A stretch of 64,000 nt of DNA from contig NZ_CP081848.1 of assembly GCF_018982885.2 (NCBI RefSeq), positions 2,852,001 to 2,916,000 of the forward strand. The letters are read 5' to 3'. Every line of letters starts with the position of its first letter. Position 1 is the stretch's first letter. The stretch is from Polymorphobacter megasporae. GTDB lineage: Bacteria; Pseudomonadota; Alphaproteobacteria; Sphingomonadales; Sphingomonadaceae. A model generated the notes under the pieces. The model was not told where the DNA came from, did not search any database, and saw only the letters and a program-made list of their open reading frames with translations. Shown here piece by piece: positions 9,435-22,560 of this stretch. Position numbers and translations under genes: made by a program.

Positions 9435-9973
9435 GCGTCGATCTTCAACCGACGTTGAGCGGCGATCTGGTCGCGCTGCGTCCGATCGCGCCCGGCGACT
9501 GGGCGGCGCTCTACACCGTCGCGTCCGATCCGCTGATCTGGGCAGTCCACCCGGTCAGCGACCGCTGGCGGGAGCCGGTCTTTCGCCGCTTCTTCGACGA
9601 GGCGCTGGCGAGCGGTGGCGGACTGGTCGCCACCGATCCGGCATCGGGCGCTGTCATCGGCTTCTCGCGCTACGATCTCGCGCGCGTCGAACCGGGCGAG
9701 GTCGAGATTGGTTGGACCTTCCTCGCCCGCAGCCACTGGGGCGGTGCGGCCAACGCCGACATGAAGCGGCTGATGATCGGCCACGCCCTGCGCCATTTCG
9801 ACCGCGCATTGTTCCTCGTCGGCGAGGCGAACATCCGCTCGCGCCGGGCGATGGAGAAGATCGGCGGACGGCTCACCGACCGCACCTACGACGCCTATTA
9901 CCCCAGCGGGATAGTACGCCACGTCATCTACGCGATCGACCGCGAAGGCTTTGCCGTGGGACCGCTCGCCTAA
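9431..9973 (+). CDS. GNAT N-acetyltransferase, RimJ/RimL-type
   Basis: A 180-residue acetyltransferase. It starts like RimJ/RimL enzymes (LSGDLVALRPIAPGDWAAL), has the strand EIGWTFLARSHWGGAANADMK, which carries the acetyl-CoA binding helix, and the closing NIRSRRAMEKIGGRL motif, in which the conserved Asn and Gly-Gly line the cofactor pocket. Family members acetylate N-termini or small amines; the substrate cannot be read from sequence. It is translationally coupled to the exported protein upstream. Confidence 0.8.
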   Translation: MSVDLQPTLSGDLVALRPIAPGDWAALYTVASDPLIWAVHPVSDRWREPVFRRFFDEALASGGGLVATDPASGAVIGFSRYDLARVEPGEVEIGWTFLARSHWGGAANADMKRLMIGHALRHFDRALFLVGEANIRSRRAMEKIGGRLTDRTYDAYYPSGIVRHVIYAIDREGFAVGPLA

Positions 9974-10069
9974 ACCGGACACGAGGCTCCCCGACGATAT
10001 CCACAGCGATCTCGGACTGCGGTCGCCCGTGCCATAGCCGAATCGCCGCCCGCGTCTTATCCTCTCCCG

Positions 10070-13513
<3,444 letters not shown>

Positions 13514-13613
13514 CAGGGTCTCCCGATTATGCGGCGAAGATCATGTCTTCGCGGCAGAGACCAATGAAGTTAGTGCCATCGCCGCATGACACAATAAGCT
13601 CCGGGCGGCCGTC

Positions 13614-15332
13614 CTACCGGCAGGTCGTCGCCCCGGTCCGATCGAGATCGAGGCAGCGCCCATCGACCATCGGCGTCTTCACCCCGACCACCGCCGCCAG
13701 CGTCGGCGCGATGTCAACCGTCTCGACCGGCAGCGGCTGTTCGAAGCCCGCGGCTCCCGGCCACCAGAACAGGATCGGGACGCGGCGGTCGTAGTTCCAC
13801 ACCGACCCATGCCCGGCGACGGTGTCGCCGAGCGACTGCGGGTCGCCGAGCGTGGTGTACGGCCGCAGCACCGCCATGATGTCGCCGCTGCGGACCGGAT
13901 CGGTTGACTCGGCGATGCGTTCGAGCAGCGTCATTTCGTCGGCGGGCTTGCCCTTCGGCGGCAGACCGGCGAGCGCCTGCGCCCTGGTGTAGACCTCGAC
14001 GACCTCGGGGCGCTTGCGGAGTTCTGCGATCGTGACCTCGCCGATCCGCTCGATCAGCTTGGCGTTCGCCCCTTCAGGCGGAACGATCGTGATCTCGTAC
14101 GGGTCGCCCGCGAGCGGGCTGGCGTCGAGCTTGAGATCGGCCTGCACTGCCGCGCCGACTTCGGTCATCAGAGTCTTCGGGTTGACCCGGACTGCAGGGA
14201 AGCCGCGCTCCGCGACACGCTCGGCAACGTCGATGCTGCCGTGGTCGGCGGTCAGCACAACGAGGACAGGGATCTTAAGCGCCTCGAGCTTGCCGAGGAA
14301 CACTCCGAGCATCGCATCGAGGTGCGCGAGGTTATCGCATTGCTCGGCGCTTTCGGCCCCGTAGCGGTGGCCGACGTAATCGGTCGCGCTGAGGCTGATC
14401 GCGAGGACGTCGGGAGCGCCGCCCTGGCCGAGCTTCTGCGTCGCGATCAATTGCGTCGCGAGGTCGAGCGCGACCTGGTCGTAAATCGGCGACGCGCGGA
14501 ACCACGATTGGAAATAGCTGTCCTTCGAGAAGTCTGTCCCCGGTGCGGGGGCGATCCAGCCGAGCGGGGGCAGTTCGTCGTCGACCGTCAGCCGCCCATA
14601 GCGCCGCGCGCCGAGGTCGACCTTGCACCGCGGGTCGAGCGGCACCCACTTCGGCGCGGCCTTGAGCCACTTCGCCGCGAGCGCCGCATTATACGCGACG
14701 ATGGGGGCGAGCCGCGCCGCCTCGTTCGTGCCCGCGGGGATGTAGGTGGTGAAGCCGCCGTTGGCGTCGTCCCACCAGAACGTGCCGTCGGCGCCGTGGC
14801 CCGCCATCGTGATCGCGCCGCGGTCCTTGCCAGACACCGCAAATGTGCGGCTTGCTGGGTTCGCCGCCTTCATCCACTCGCCAAGCGTCGGCACCTTGAG
14901 ATTGGCCGGGCCGCGCGGCGCATCGGGACGCCCGGGGACGGGCGAGGCGGGGTCGAGCATGCAATAGGCCTGCGTCTTGGTCGCGCGGTCGTACCAGCTG
15001 TTGGCGACGATGCCGGTCGCCGAGGGGTGCCGCCCGGTCAAGATCGTCGAATGCCCGGGGCAGGTCTCGGTCGCGGCATGGCTCTGGTAGCCGTTGGGAA
15101 AGACGACGCCGTGGTCGGTCATCATCCTGAGCCCGCCGGTGAAATGGCTGCGATACTGGTCGAACAGCGCCGCCGAGAACTGGTCGACCGAAATTGCGAC
15201 GATCAGCTTCGGCACCGGCGGCGCGGTACTCGCGACCGGGGCCGCAGCCGCTGCCAAAGCTGGCTTGGTGACCGCCGATGCGGCGAGCAGGAGGGCGCCG
15301 AGCCCGAGTATCCGTGTCCGCATCCGTGTCAT
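13614..15332 (-). CDS. PafA-type alkaline phosphatase/phosphodiesterase
   Basis: A 572-residue exported member of the alkaline phosphatase superfamily. A signal peptide covers about the first 27-30 residues. The motif ATETCPGHSTILTGRHPS contains the Thr nucleophile (about Thr90), which replaces the Ser of classical PhoA. Metal ligands are expected in SVDQ near the N-terminus, in LTADHGSID and in VAGHGSVWN. This arrangement is that of the PafA/SPAP enzymes known from Sphingomonas and Flavobacteria, which release phosphate from monoesters. Two other ATGs lie nearby; 15332 has a GGGGA ribosome site eight bases away. Divergent from the TonB-like gene. Confidence 0.85.
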   Translation of the reverse strand: MTRMRTRILGLGALLLAASAVTKPALAAAAAPVASTAPPVPKLIVAISVDQFSAALFDQYRSHFTGGLRMMTDHGVVFPNGYQSHAATETCPGHSTILTGRHPSATGIVANSWYDRATKTQAYCMLDPASPVPGRPDAPRGPANLKVPTLGEWMKAANPASRTFAVSGKDRGAITMAGHGADGTFWWDDANGGFTTYIPAGTNEAARLAPIVAYNAALAAKWLKAAPKWVPLDPRCKVDLGARRYGRLTVDDELPPLGWIAPAPGTDFSKDSYFQSWFRASPIYDQVALDLATQLIATQKLGQGGAPDVLAISLSATDYVGHRYGAESAEQCDNLAHLDAMLGVFLGKLEALKIPVLVVLTADHGSIDVAERVAERGFPAVRVNPKTLMTEVGAAVQADLKLDASPLAGDPYEITIVPPEGANAKLIERIGEVTIAELRKRPEVVEVYTRAQALAGLPPKGKPADEMTLLERIAESTDPVRSGDIMAVLRPYTTLGDPQSLGDTVAGHGSVWNYDRRVPILFWWPGAAGFEQPLPVETVDIAPTLAAVVGVKTPMVDGRCLDLDRTGATTCR

Positions 15333-15530
15333 CGCGAAGTTCCCCAGCATTTGCGAACCGATGCCACGCCGATATTACCGTTTGGCGTCGGAGGGTAGGG
15401 GGCATGGCGCCCAGCCCGCCGCCAAGGGATTTTCGCCGCGCCGGCGTACCCCCCTGCGGTGAATGCCTTTTCGACGAAACCCCTCGCGCCGCCTTGTGCC
15501 GCACCGCAGCGCGGGGTAGCGCGACGGCCC

Positions 15531-16310
15531 ATGCGCGCGGCGTTCTTCCCCCAGTTTGCGGTCTTCGATCGCCCGAAGCTCAGCCGTCGCGCGACCGGGC
15601 TGATCGCGGTCATCCTCGTCCACCTGCTGCTCGCGCTGCTGTTGCTGTCGCTCAACCCCAAGCGCGAGAAGGCGCCGCCGGGGCCGAAGACTTTCACGCT
15701 GTCGCCGATCCAGGCACCGACCCCGGCGAAGAAGCCGGTCGTCCAGGCGAAGCACGCCCATGCCGGCGCGCCGCCGCGCAAGGCCCCGAGCCGCGCCGTG
15801 ACCAAGCCGCTCGTCGCAGTCCCGAAGTCCGACCAGCCTTCGACCAAGCCGTTCACCACCGAGTTGATGGACGCGGTCGACATATCCGCGCTGCCCAACC
15901 ATAAGAGCGACGTCGCATCGGCGACCGACGGCACCGGCATCGGCCCCGGCAAGGTCGGCGCGGGCAACGAGTCGGGGTCGCTCTACAGCGCCAACGGTGC
16001 CCCGGGCGGCGAGCCGCTGTACAACGCCGAATGGGTCACCGAGCCGACCAACGCCGAGTTGTCGACGTACCTGCCACGCAATCTGCCGAACGCAAGCTGG
16101 GGGGTGATCGCCTGCCGTACCGCCGAGCGCAACCGCGTCGAGGATTGCCAGGAACTCGGCGATTCGCAACCAGGGCTCGGATTGTCGCGCGGGATGCGGC
16201 AGGCGGCGTTCCAATTCCATGTCCGCCCGCCGCGCGTCGGCGGGAAGGCGCTGATCGGTGTCTGGGTCCGCATCCGCATCGACGAGCATGTCGAGGAGCG
16301 CGGCGGCTAG
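15531..16310 (+). CDS. TonB-like protein (energy transducer family, atypical)
   Basis: A 259-residue protein with a short cytoplasmic N-terminus, one membrane anchor (LIAVILVHLLLALLLLSL, about residues 24-41), a Lys/Pro/Ala-rich periplasmic linker and a C-terminal domain. This is the architecture of TonB. The C-terminal half has two Cys residues (IACRTAERNRVEDCQ) and ends in strands that could be a TonB fold, but the classical YP motif is not evident and no exbB or exbD lies near. The frame extends upstream to 15459; ATG 15531 directly precedes the anchor region. It could equally be a structural envelope protein. It is divergent from the phosphatase. Confidence 0.6.
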   Translation: MRAAFFPQFAVFDRPKLSRRATGLIAVILVHLLLALLLLSLNPKREKAPPGPKTFTLSPIQAPTPAKKPVVQAKHAHAGAPPRKAPSRAVTKPLVAVPKSDQPSTKPFTTELMDAVDISALPNHKSDVASATDGTGIGPGKVGAGNESGSLYSANGAPGGEPLYNAEWVTEPTNAELSTYLPRNLPNASWGVIACRTAERNRVEDCQELGDSQPGLGLSRGMRQAAFQFHVRPPRVGGKALIGVWVRIRIDEHVEERGG

Positions 16311-16348
16311 GCGAATTCGTGTATTCGGGGCAGCTGCTCCTGAAAAGC

Positions 16349-16376
16349 TTGCATTCGGCGCGCCATCCGGCTAATG
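16349..16376 (+). promoter_or_regulatory. Possible rpsB promoter
   Basis: TTGCAT at 16349-16354 and CTAATG at 16371-16376 with a 16-base spacer resemble sigma-70-type -35 and -10 boxes, about 100 bases before the rpsB start. This leaves a leader long enough for S2 feedback control as in other bacteria. The -10 match is weak, so this is tentative. Confidence 0.3.
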
Positions 16377-16478
16377 GCCGCGCCTCACGAAACCACTCAC
16401 GCAGGGGCAACCCATCCGGTGCCGGGCTCGCCCGTTACACCCCCTGCGGCGGTCCAACCGGATAGAGGAGCAAGACTT

Positions 16479-17387
16479 ATGGCGACCCCCGTCGTCTCGA
16501 TGGCGCAGCTTTTGGAAGTCGGTGCCCACTTCGGCCACCAGACCCACCGCTGGAACCCGAAGATGAAGCCCTACATCTTCGGTGACCGCAACGGCGTCCA
16601 CATCATCGACCTGTCGCAGACCGTGCCGCTGTTCGCACGCGCGCTCGACTTCGTCCGCGCCACCGTCGCCAGCGGCGGCAAGGTCCTTTTCGTCGGCACC
16701 AAGCGCCAGGCGCAGGACCCGGTCGCCGAGGCCGCGCGCCGGTCGGGCCAGCATTACGTGAACCACCGCTGGCTAGGCGGGATGCTGACCAACTGGAAGA
16801 CGATCTCTGGTTCGATCAAGCGCTTCAAGATGCTCGAGGAGCAGCTGTCGAGCGACACCGCCGGACTGACCAAGAAGGAAGTCCTCAAGCTTACCCGTGA
16901 GCGCGACAAGTTCGAGCTGTCGCTCGGCGGCATCCGCGACATGGGCGGCCTTCCCGACATCATCTTCGTGATCGACGTCAACAAGGAAGACCTCGCGATC
17001 AAGGAAGCCAACACGCTCGGCATCCCGGTCATCGCGATCCTCGACACCAACACCGATCCGAGCGGCATCGCCTTCCCGGTTCCGGGTAACGACGACGCGA
17101 GCCGCGCCGTGCTGCTGTATTGCAACGCGATCGCCGACACGATCATCGACGCCCGGCAGGGTCGCCAGGCCAGCCAGGGCATCGACCTTGGCGCGATGGA
17201 CGAGCCGCCGGTCGAAGTCTACGCCGCGCCTGCTCCGGTTCACGCCGAGCCGCTGCCGACGACGATGGTCGAAGCTCTGGGCGATGTTGGCGTGCACGTC
17301 GCTCCGGCGCCCGACGTCGAAGTTGCTGCGCAGATGATCGATGTCGCGACTGCCGCGACGGTCGAGCACGAGACGGCAACCGCTTAA
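16479..17387 (+). CDS. rpsB: 30S ribosomal protein S2
   Basis: A 302-residue S2. Family signatures are [19 protein letters not shown] near the N-terminus, [16 protein letters not shown], and [21 protein letters not shown]. The C-terminus is longer than the about 240 residues of E. coli S2, with an Ala/Val-rich tail of about 50 residues, as is usual in sphingomonads. The ATG at 16479 follows a strong GAGGAG site at 16465-16470; the longer open frame from 16374 is not used. It opens the translation and envelope operon that runs to fabZ. Confidence 0.96.
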   Translation: MATPVVSMAQLLEVGAHFGHQTHRWNPKMKPYIFGDRNGVHIIDLSQTVPLFARALDFVRATVASGGKVLFVGTKRQAQDPVAEAARRSGQHYVNHRWLGGMLTNWKTISGSIKRFKMLEEQLSSDTAGLTKKEVLKLTRERDKFELSLGGIRDMGGLPDIIFVIDVNKEDLAIKEANTLGIPVIAILDTNTDPSGIAFPVPGNDDASRAVLLYCNAIADTIIDARQGRQASQGIDLGAMDEPPVEVYAAPAPVHAEPLPTTMVEALGDVGVHVAPAPDVEVAAQMIDVATAATVEHETATA

Positions 17388-17406
17388 ATTCGCTGATTAA
17401 ATCTAT

Positions 17407-17482
17407 CGTCATCCCCGCGAAGGCGGGGGCCAGTCACCACCACTGGCTGGGGTGACGGGCCCCCGTTTCCGCGGGGATGACG
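17407..17482. repeat. Large interrupted palindrome between rpsB and tsf
   Basis: Nested inverted repeats fold this spacer into one long hairpin. The outer arms CGTCATCCCCGCG (17407-17419) and CGCGGGGATGACG (17470-17482) are perfect, the middle arms CGGGGGCC (17424-17431) and GGCCCCCG (17458-17465) are perfect, and the inner arms GTCACC (17433-17438) and GGTGAC (17451-17456) close the stem. The outer sequence resembles the GTCATCCCCGCGAAGGCGGGG family of dispersed repeats. There is no T-tract after it, so it is not a simple terminator; it may attenuate or process the rpsB-tsf transcript. Confidence 0.8.
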
Positions 17483-17504
17483 CCACTAGCATAAGGAGCA
17501 TCCC

Positions 17505-18458
17505 ATGGCCGACATCACCGCGAGCATGGTCAAGGACCTGCGCGACCGTACCGGCGCGGGCATGATGGACTGCAAGAAGGCGCTGAGCGAAAACGGCGGC
17601 GAGATGGAAGCTGCGGTCGATTGGCTGCGTACCAAGGGTCTCGCCTCGGCCGCGAAGAAGGCCGGGCGCACCGCCGCCGAGGGCCTCGTCGGCGTTCAGG
17701 TCAGCGGCAAGCGCGGCGCAGCGGTCGAGGTGAACTCAGAAACCGACTTCGTCGCCAAGAACGACCAGTTCCAGAGCTTCGTCCGCACCGTCACCGGCAT
17801 GTCGGCGACCCACGGCGACGACGTCGAGTTGCTGCTTGGCGCAATGTACCCCGAGCGCGCCGGCATGAGCGTCAAGGACGTCCTCCTCCACAATATCGCG
17901 ACGATCGGTGAGAACCAGTCGCTGCGCCGCGCCAAGATCGTCGAAGTCTCCGAAGGCGTCGTCGTCTCGTACGTCCATAACGCAGTCGTCACCGGCATGG
18001 GCAAGATCGGCGTCCTCGTCGGCCTTCAGTCATCGGCGTCGCCCGAAGTCCTCGAGCCGCTCGGGCGCCAGATCGCGATGCACATCGCCGCCGCCAACCC
18101 GCTGGCTCTCGACGAGAATGGTCTCGACCCCGCCGTCGTCGAGCGCGAGCGTGCGATCGCCCGCGAGAAGGCCGCCGGTTCGGGCAAGCCTGCCGACATC
18201 CTCGAAAAGATGATCGAAGGCGGCGTTCGCAAGTACCGCCAAGAGAATGCGCTGCTGACGCAGGTGTTCGTGATCGATGGCAAATCGAAGGTAGCTGATG
18301 TCGTCGCTGCCGCCGCCAAGACCGCCGGCACGCCGATTACCGTCACCGAATTCGTCCGCTTCCAGCTCGGCGAGGGTATCGAGCGCGAAACCAGCGACTT
18401 CGCCGCCGAAGTCGCTGCTGCCTCGGGGATCGCGTCGCCGTCTGAACCTCGCGCCTGA
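17505..18458 (+). CDS. tsf: Elongation factor Ts
   Basis: A 317-residue guanine nucleotide exchange factor for EF-Tu. The N-terminal UBA-like module has the diagnostic [19 protein letters not shown], followed by the core with [16 protein letters not shown], where the TDFVA motif contacts EF-Tu. The start ATG 17505 has an AAGGAG site a few bases upstream. It lies 117 bases after rpsB, separated by the palindromic repeat, and 67 bases before pyrH, in the conserved order. Confidence 0.96.
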   Translation: MADITASMVKDLRDRTGAGMMDCKKALSENGGEMEAAVDWLRTKGLASAAKKAGRTAAEGLVGVQVSGKRGAAVEVNSETDFVAKNDQFQSFVRTVTGMSATHGDDVELLLGAMYPERAGMSVKDVLLHNIATIGENQSLRRAKIVEVSEGVVVSYVHNAVVTGMGKIGVLVGLQSSASPEVLEPLGRQIAMHIAAANPLALDENGLDPAVVERERAIAREKAAGSGKPADILEKMIEGGVRKYRQENALLTQVFVIDGKSKVADVVAAAAKTAGTPITVTEFVRFQLGEGIERETSDFAAEVAAASGIASPSEPRA

Positions 18459-18525
18459 TCGCCGGGGTTGGCAGCGTCCAGCCCCGTCTCTAGTGTCGCC
18501 GCGGTTCCCGGAGTTGACGACCCCT

Positions 18526-19248
18526 ATGGCTCGACCAGCGTATAAGCGCATCCTGCTCAAACTGTCGGGCGAAGCGCTGATGGGGTCGGGCCAGTATGGC
18601 ATCGACCCCGCCGAAACCGCGCGCATCGCGGTCGAGGTCAAGCGCGCCCGCGACGCCGGCTACGAGCTGTGCCTCGTCGTCGGCGGCGGCAACATCTTTC
18701 GTGGCTTGGCAGCGGCAGCGAAGGGCTTCGATCGCGCGAGTGCCGATTACATGGGCATGCTTGCGACGGTGATGAACGCACTCGCGGTGCAGAACGCACT
18801 CGAACGCGCCGGGGTCGATACCCGCGTACAGTCGGCAATTCCAATGGCAAGCGTCTGCGAGCCCTACATCCGGCGGCGTGCCGAGCGGCACATCGAAAAG
18901 GGCAGGGTGGTGATCTTCGCTGCCGGTACCGGCAATCCGTTCTTCACCACCGACACCGCCGCCGCCCTCCGCGCCGCTGAAATGGGTTGTGACGCGCTGT
19001 TCAAGGGCACGAGCGTCGACGGTGTCTACGACGCCGACCCGAAACAGGTCGCAACCGCCAAGCGTTACGAAACGCTGAGCTTTTCCAAGGTCCTGGCGGA
19101 CGATCTAAAGGTGATGGATGCAAGCGCGGTTGCTTTGTGCCGCGACAACAACATTCCGATCGTCGTGTTCAACATCCGCGCCGAGGGCAGCCTGACGGCG
19201 GTCCTCGCAGGCGAAGGTGTGTCGACGACCGTTGGCGGGGAAGGATAA
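18526..19248 (+). CDS. pyrH: UMP kinase
   Basis: A 240-residue bacterial UMP kinase of the amino acid kinase fold. Motifs are [15 protein letters not shown], the glycine-rich [25 protein letters not shown] and [17 protein letters not shown], which bind nucleotide and phosphate, and [15 protein letters not shown]. It makes UDP from UMP for pyrimidine nucleotide and, indirectly, cell wall synthesis. ATG 18526 gives the standard N-terminus; the frame remains open upstream inside the tsf end but without homology. Confidence 0.95.
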   Translation: MARPAYKRILLKLSGEALMGSGQYGIDPAETARIAVEVKRARDAGYELCLVVGGGNIFRGLAAAAKGFDRASADYMGMLATVMNALAVQNALERAGVDTRVQSAIPMASVCEPYIRRRAERHIEKGRVVIFAAGTGNPFFTTDTAAALRAAEMGCDALFKGTSVDGVYDADPKQVATAKRYETLSFSKVLADDLKVMDASAVALCRDNNIPIVVFNIRAEGSLTAVLAGEGVSTTVGGEG

Positions 19249-19252
19249 GACG

Positions 19253-19822
19253 ATGGCGATATTCGATGCAGTGGCGCACAAGGCCGATCTCGAACGGCGG
19301 ATGAACTCAGCGGTCGATGCGCTCAGGTCCGACCTCGGCGGGTTGCGGACCGGGCGTGCGTCGACGTCGCTGCTCGACCGGGTGACGGTTGAGGTTTACG
19401 GTTCGAACATGGCATTGTCGCAGGTTGCAACGGTGACCGCGCCCGAGCCGCGGATGCTGTCGGTCCAGATTTGGGACAAGTCGAACGTTCAGATGGTCGA
19501 GAAGGCGATCCGCTCGGCCGGGCTCGGGCTCAACCCGATCACCGATGGTCAGACGTTGCGCTTGCCGATTCCCGACCTGACCGAGGAGCGCCGCAAGGAA
19601 CTTGCCAAACTTGCCTCGCAATATTCGGAAAAGGCCAAGATCGCCGTCCGCAACGTCCGCCGTGACGGGATGGAGAGCTTGAAGGCCGCCGAGAAGAAGG
19701 GCGACATCAGCCAGGACGAGCAGAAGAAGCTCGAGACCGACGTCCAGAAGATCACCGATAAGATCACCGGCGAGATGGATGCCGTGTCGGGCGCGAAGGA
19801 AAAGGAAATCCTCGGCAAGTGA
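19253..19822 (+). CDS. frr: Ribosome recycling factor
   Basis: A 189-residue RRF. The N-terminal helix holds the [23 protein letters not shown] motif (in separate short signatures LRTGRAS and VEVYG), and the C-terminal part has [11 protein letters not shown] and RRDGMESLK, all near-invariant in the family. It splits post-termination ribosomes with EF-G. ATG 19253 lies four bases after the pyrH stop, with GGGGAAGG ahead; the stop overlaps the GTG start of uppS. Confidence 0.95.
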   Translation: MAIFDAVAHKADLERRMNSAVDALRSDLGGLRTGRASTSLLDRVTVEVYGSNMALSQVATVTAPEPRMLSVQIWDKSNVQMVEKAIRSAGLGLNPITDGQTLRLPIPDLTEERRKELAKLASQYSEKAKIAVRNVRRDGMESLKAAEKKGDISQDEQKKLETDVQKITDKITGEMDAVSGAKEKEILGK

Positions 19823-20574
19823 GCCTGCGTCCCGCCAATCGCGACGCAGGGGCCTTAGCCGCTGGCGGGGGCGCGGGGGCACCGCCGCGGCATGTCGCGA
19901 TCATCATGGACGGCAACGGGCGCTGGGCGAAAAAGCGTCATTTGCCGCGCCTCGCCGGGCATCGCAAGGGCGTTGAGGCGGTCCGTCGTGCAGTCGAGAC
20001 CGCGCCGACGCTCGGCATCGAAGTTCTGACGCTGTACGCTTTTTCAAGCGAGAATTGGCGCCGCCCCGCCGACGAGGTGAGCGACCTCATGGGCCTCCTC
20101 CGCCATTATCTCCGCACCGAAATCGCCGAACTCCATCGCAACGGCATCCGTATGCGCTTCATTGGCGACTTGTCGGGGCTGAACGGCGACCTCGTCACCC
20201 TTCTGGGCGAAGCCGCCGAACTGACCCGCGACAATACGAAGATGACGCTGGTTCTCGCGCTTAATTACGGGTCGCACGACGAACTGACGCGCGTCGTGCG
20301 CGAACTCGCGACGGCGGCGCTCGAGGGCACGCTCGATCCGGCGGCGATCGATGCTGCGGCGATCGAGGCGCGGCTCGACACCGTCGACCTGCCGCCGCCC
20401 GATCTCCTCATTCGTACCAGCGGCGAGCAGCGGCTGTCGAACTTCCTGCTGTGGCAGGCGGCGTACGCCGAACTCGTCTTCACCGACGAACTCTGGCCCG
20501 ATTTCAACGCCGCGTCGCTGACGGCGGCGGTGACGGCGTTCGGCACACGCGACCGGCGTTATGGTGGGCGCTGA
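19819..20574 (+). CDS. uppS: Polyprenyl (undecaprenyl) diphosphate synthase
   Basis: A 251-residue cis-prenyltransferase. The catalytic motif [13 protein letters not shown] carries the active-site Asp and the diphosphate-binding Gly-Asn-Gly-Arg; [11 protein letters not shown] and the late [18 protein letters not shown] are the other conserved boxes. It builds the C55 lipid carrier used for peptidoglycan and for the exopolysaccharide made by the locus further downstream. The start is GTG 19819 in a GTGA overlap with frr. Confidence 0.94.
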   Translation: MSLRPANRDAGALAAGGGAGAPPRHVAIIMDGNGRWAKKRHLPRLAGHRKGVEAVRRAVETAPTLGIEVLTLYAFSSENWRRPADEVSDLMGLLRHYLRTEIAELHRNGIRMRFIGDLSGLNGDLVTLLGEAAELTRDNTKMTLVLALNYGSHDELTRVVRELATAALEGTLDPAAIDAAAIEARLDTVDLPPPDLLIRTSGEQRLSNFLLWQAAYAELVFTDELWPDFNAASLTAAVTAFGTRDRRYGGR

Positions 20575-21400
20575 CGTGACCGCCAGCGGTGGGCTGATAA
20601 CCCGTATCGTCGTCGGTGCCGCGCTGATCGTCGTTGCCTGCGCCGCAGTCTGGTACGGCGGGCTCGCCTTCACTGCGCTGGTTACAATCGCGGTTCTTCT
20701 GATGAGCGCGGAATGGTGTGTCATGCACGGCATCGGCCGGGGGTTTCGCCTCGCAAGCCTCATCGTGCTCGCGTTCACCGGCGGTGTCGCCGCGCGTCAA
20801 TCGTCGGTCGATGCGATCATCGTTCTCGCGGCATCCGCCGGGCTGCTCGGCCTCTTCATGCGCAGCTTCGACCGCCAGCGTGCCTTCTGGCTTGCCGCAG
20901 GATTGCTCTATTGCGGCCTGCCGATGATCGCGCTGATCTGGCTACGCGGCCTGCCCAACACCGGGATTGCCTTGACGATTGCGGTCCTCGCCGTTGTCTG
21001 GGCGACCGATATCGGGGCGTATTTCACCGGCCGCGCGATCGGCGGGAGCAAGCTCGCGCCGGCGATCAGCCCGAACAAGACGTGGGCAGGCGCGATCGGG
21101 GGCGTCGTCGCGGCGATTATTACCGGCGCGATCCTGACCTCGCTGGCGATTGGTCCTACCGTGGACGGCGACGTCAGTCACATCCAGACGATCGTCATCT
21201 TCAGCATCATCGCGGCGTTTCTCGCTGTGGCGGCGATCGTGGGCGATTTGTTCGAGAGCTGGCTCAAGCGCCGCGCCGGGGTCAAGGATTCCGGAAATTT
21301 GCTGCCGGGGCATGGCGGCGTGATGGACCGGATCGACGGCCTTGTGCCGGTCGCGGTCTTCGCTGCGGCAATCGTCGCGATCAGCGGGATTACACCATGA
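20561..21400 (+). CDS. cdsA: Phosphatidate cytidylyltransferase
   Basis: A 279-residue polytopic membrane enzyme making CDP-diacylglycerol from phosphatidic acid and CTP. The signature KDSGNLLPGHGGVMDRIDGL sits near the C-terminus (about residues 243-262), with the metal-binding Asp pair. Earlier, WATDIGAYFTGRAIGG and SPNKTWAGAIGG are further family motifs. About seven or eight membrane segments are visible. It begins inside the uppS end (14-base overlap) and its stop overlaps the dxr start by ATGA. Confidence 0.92.
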   Translation: MVGADVTASGGLITRIVVGAALIVVACAAVWYGGLAFTALVTIAVLLMSAEWCVMHGIGRGFRLASLIVLAFTGGVAARQSSVDAIIVLAASAGLLGLFMRSFDRQRAFWLAAGLLYCGLPMIALIWLRGLPNTGIALTIAVLAVVWATDIGAYFTGRAIGGSKLAPAISPNKTWAGAIGGVVAAIITGAILTSLAIGPTVDGDVSHIQTIVIFSIIAAFLAVAAIVGDLFESWLKRRAGVKDSGNLLPGHGGVMDRIDGLVPVAVFAAAIVAISGITP

Positions 21401-22560
21401 GCCCGCGCGGAATTACCGTTCTCGGCGCGACCGGGTCGGTCGGGGCGTCGACGCTCGACCTGATCAAGCGCGCGCCCGCTCATTGGAAGGTCGAAGCGCT
21501 TACGGCCCACCGCGATGTCGCCGGGTTGGCAAGTGCGGCGCGTGCCGTCGGCGCAGCATTGGCAGTCGTCGCCGACGAGACCTGCTACGCCGCGCTTAAG
21601 GTCGCGCTCGCCGGGAGCGGCATTGAGGTCGCGGCAGGTGCAAGCGCGCTCTGCGATGCCGCACGGCGACCTGCCGAGGTCGTCCTCTCGGCGATCGTCG
21701 GCGCGGCGGGCTTGCCGCCGACGCTCGCAGCGGTCGAGCGGGGCGCGACGCTCGCCATAGCCAACAAGGAAACCTTGGTCTGCGCGGGCGATCTCGTGCG
21801 CGCGGCAGCGAAAGCATCGGGGTCGGTCCTGCTGCCGGTCGATTCCGAGCATAATGCGATTTTCCAAGTGTTCGACCACGCGCGGCCCGAGCGCGTCACG
21901 CGGGTCATCCTGACGGCATCGGGCGGTCCGTTCCGGACCGCCTCGATCGAGACGATGCGTGCGGCGACCCCGCAGCAGGCATGCAATCATCCGGTCTGGT
22001 CAATGGGCGCGAAGATCTCGGTCGATTCAGCGACGCTGATGAACAAGGGACTCGAGCTGATCGAGGCGCATCATCTGTTCCCGGTCACCGCCGACCAACT
22101 CGAGGTCATCGTCCACCCGCAGTCAGTCGTCCACAGCTTCGTCGAATACATCGACGGGTCGATGCTCGCGCAGCTCGGGTCCCCCGATATGCGGACCCCA
22201 ATCGCCTACTGCCTCGCGTGGCCCGAGCGTATGGCGACGCCGAGCGCGCGGCTCGACCTCGCGGCCGTCGCGCGGCTCGAGTTCGAAGCGCCAGACTTCG
22301 AGCGCTTCCCTGCGCTCGGCCTCGCATGGGCGGCGCTTCGTATCGGCGGATCGGCGCCCGCGGTGCTCAACGCCGCAAATGAGGTTGCCGTCGCGGGCTT
22401 CCTCGCCGGTCAGATCGGCTTTCTTGATATCGCCGCAATCGTCGCGGATACCCTCGATTGCCTCGATGCCGCACCGATCGCGTCGCTCGACGAGGTCGTG
22501 GCGATCGATGCCCGCGCTCGCATCGAGGCGACGCGGCTCATGGCGGAGAGGATGCGCTGA
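21397..22560 (+). CDS. dxr: 1-deoxy-D-xylulose 5-phosphate reductoisomerase
   Basis: A 387-residue enzyme of the MEP isoprenoid pathway, converting DXP to MEP with NADPH. The N-terminal nucleotide-binding motif ITVLGATGSVGASTLDLI is diagnostic. IANKETLVCAGDLV, LLPVDSEHNAIFQ (metal-binding Asp and Glu) and SVDSATLMNKGLELIEAHHLF are the catalytic blocks. The ATG at 21397 overlaps cdsA; a much longer open frame upstream only reflects high GC content. It supplies precursors for the undecaprenyl carrier made by uppS in the same operon. Confidence 0.95.
   Translation: MSPRGITVLGATGSVGASTLDLIKRAPAHWKVEALTAHRDVAGLASAARAVGAALAVVADETCYAALKVALAGSGIEVAAGASALCDAARRPAEVVLSAIVGAAGLPPTLAAVERGATLAIANKETLVCAGDLVRAAAKASGSVLLPVDSEHNAIFQVFDHARPERVTRVILTASGGPFRTASIETMRAATPQQACNHPVWSMGAKISVDSATLMNKGLELIEAHHLFPVTADQLEVIVHPQSVVHSFVEYIDGSMLAQLGSPDMRTPIAYCLAWPERMATPSARLDLAAVARLEFEAPDFERFPALGLAWAALRIGGSAPAVLNAANEVAVAGFLAGQIGFLDIAAIVADTLDCLDAAPIASLDEVVAIDARARIEATRLMAERMR

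Noticed and set aside
17407-17482. The rpsB-tsf palindrome as a rho-independent terminator
   Set aside because: No T-run follows either arm, and tsf must be transcribed with or near rpsB.
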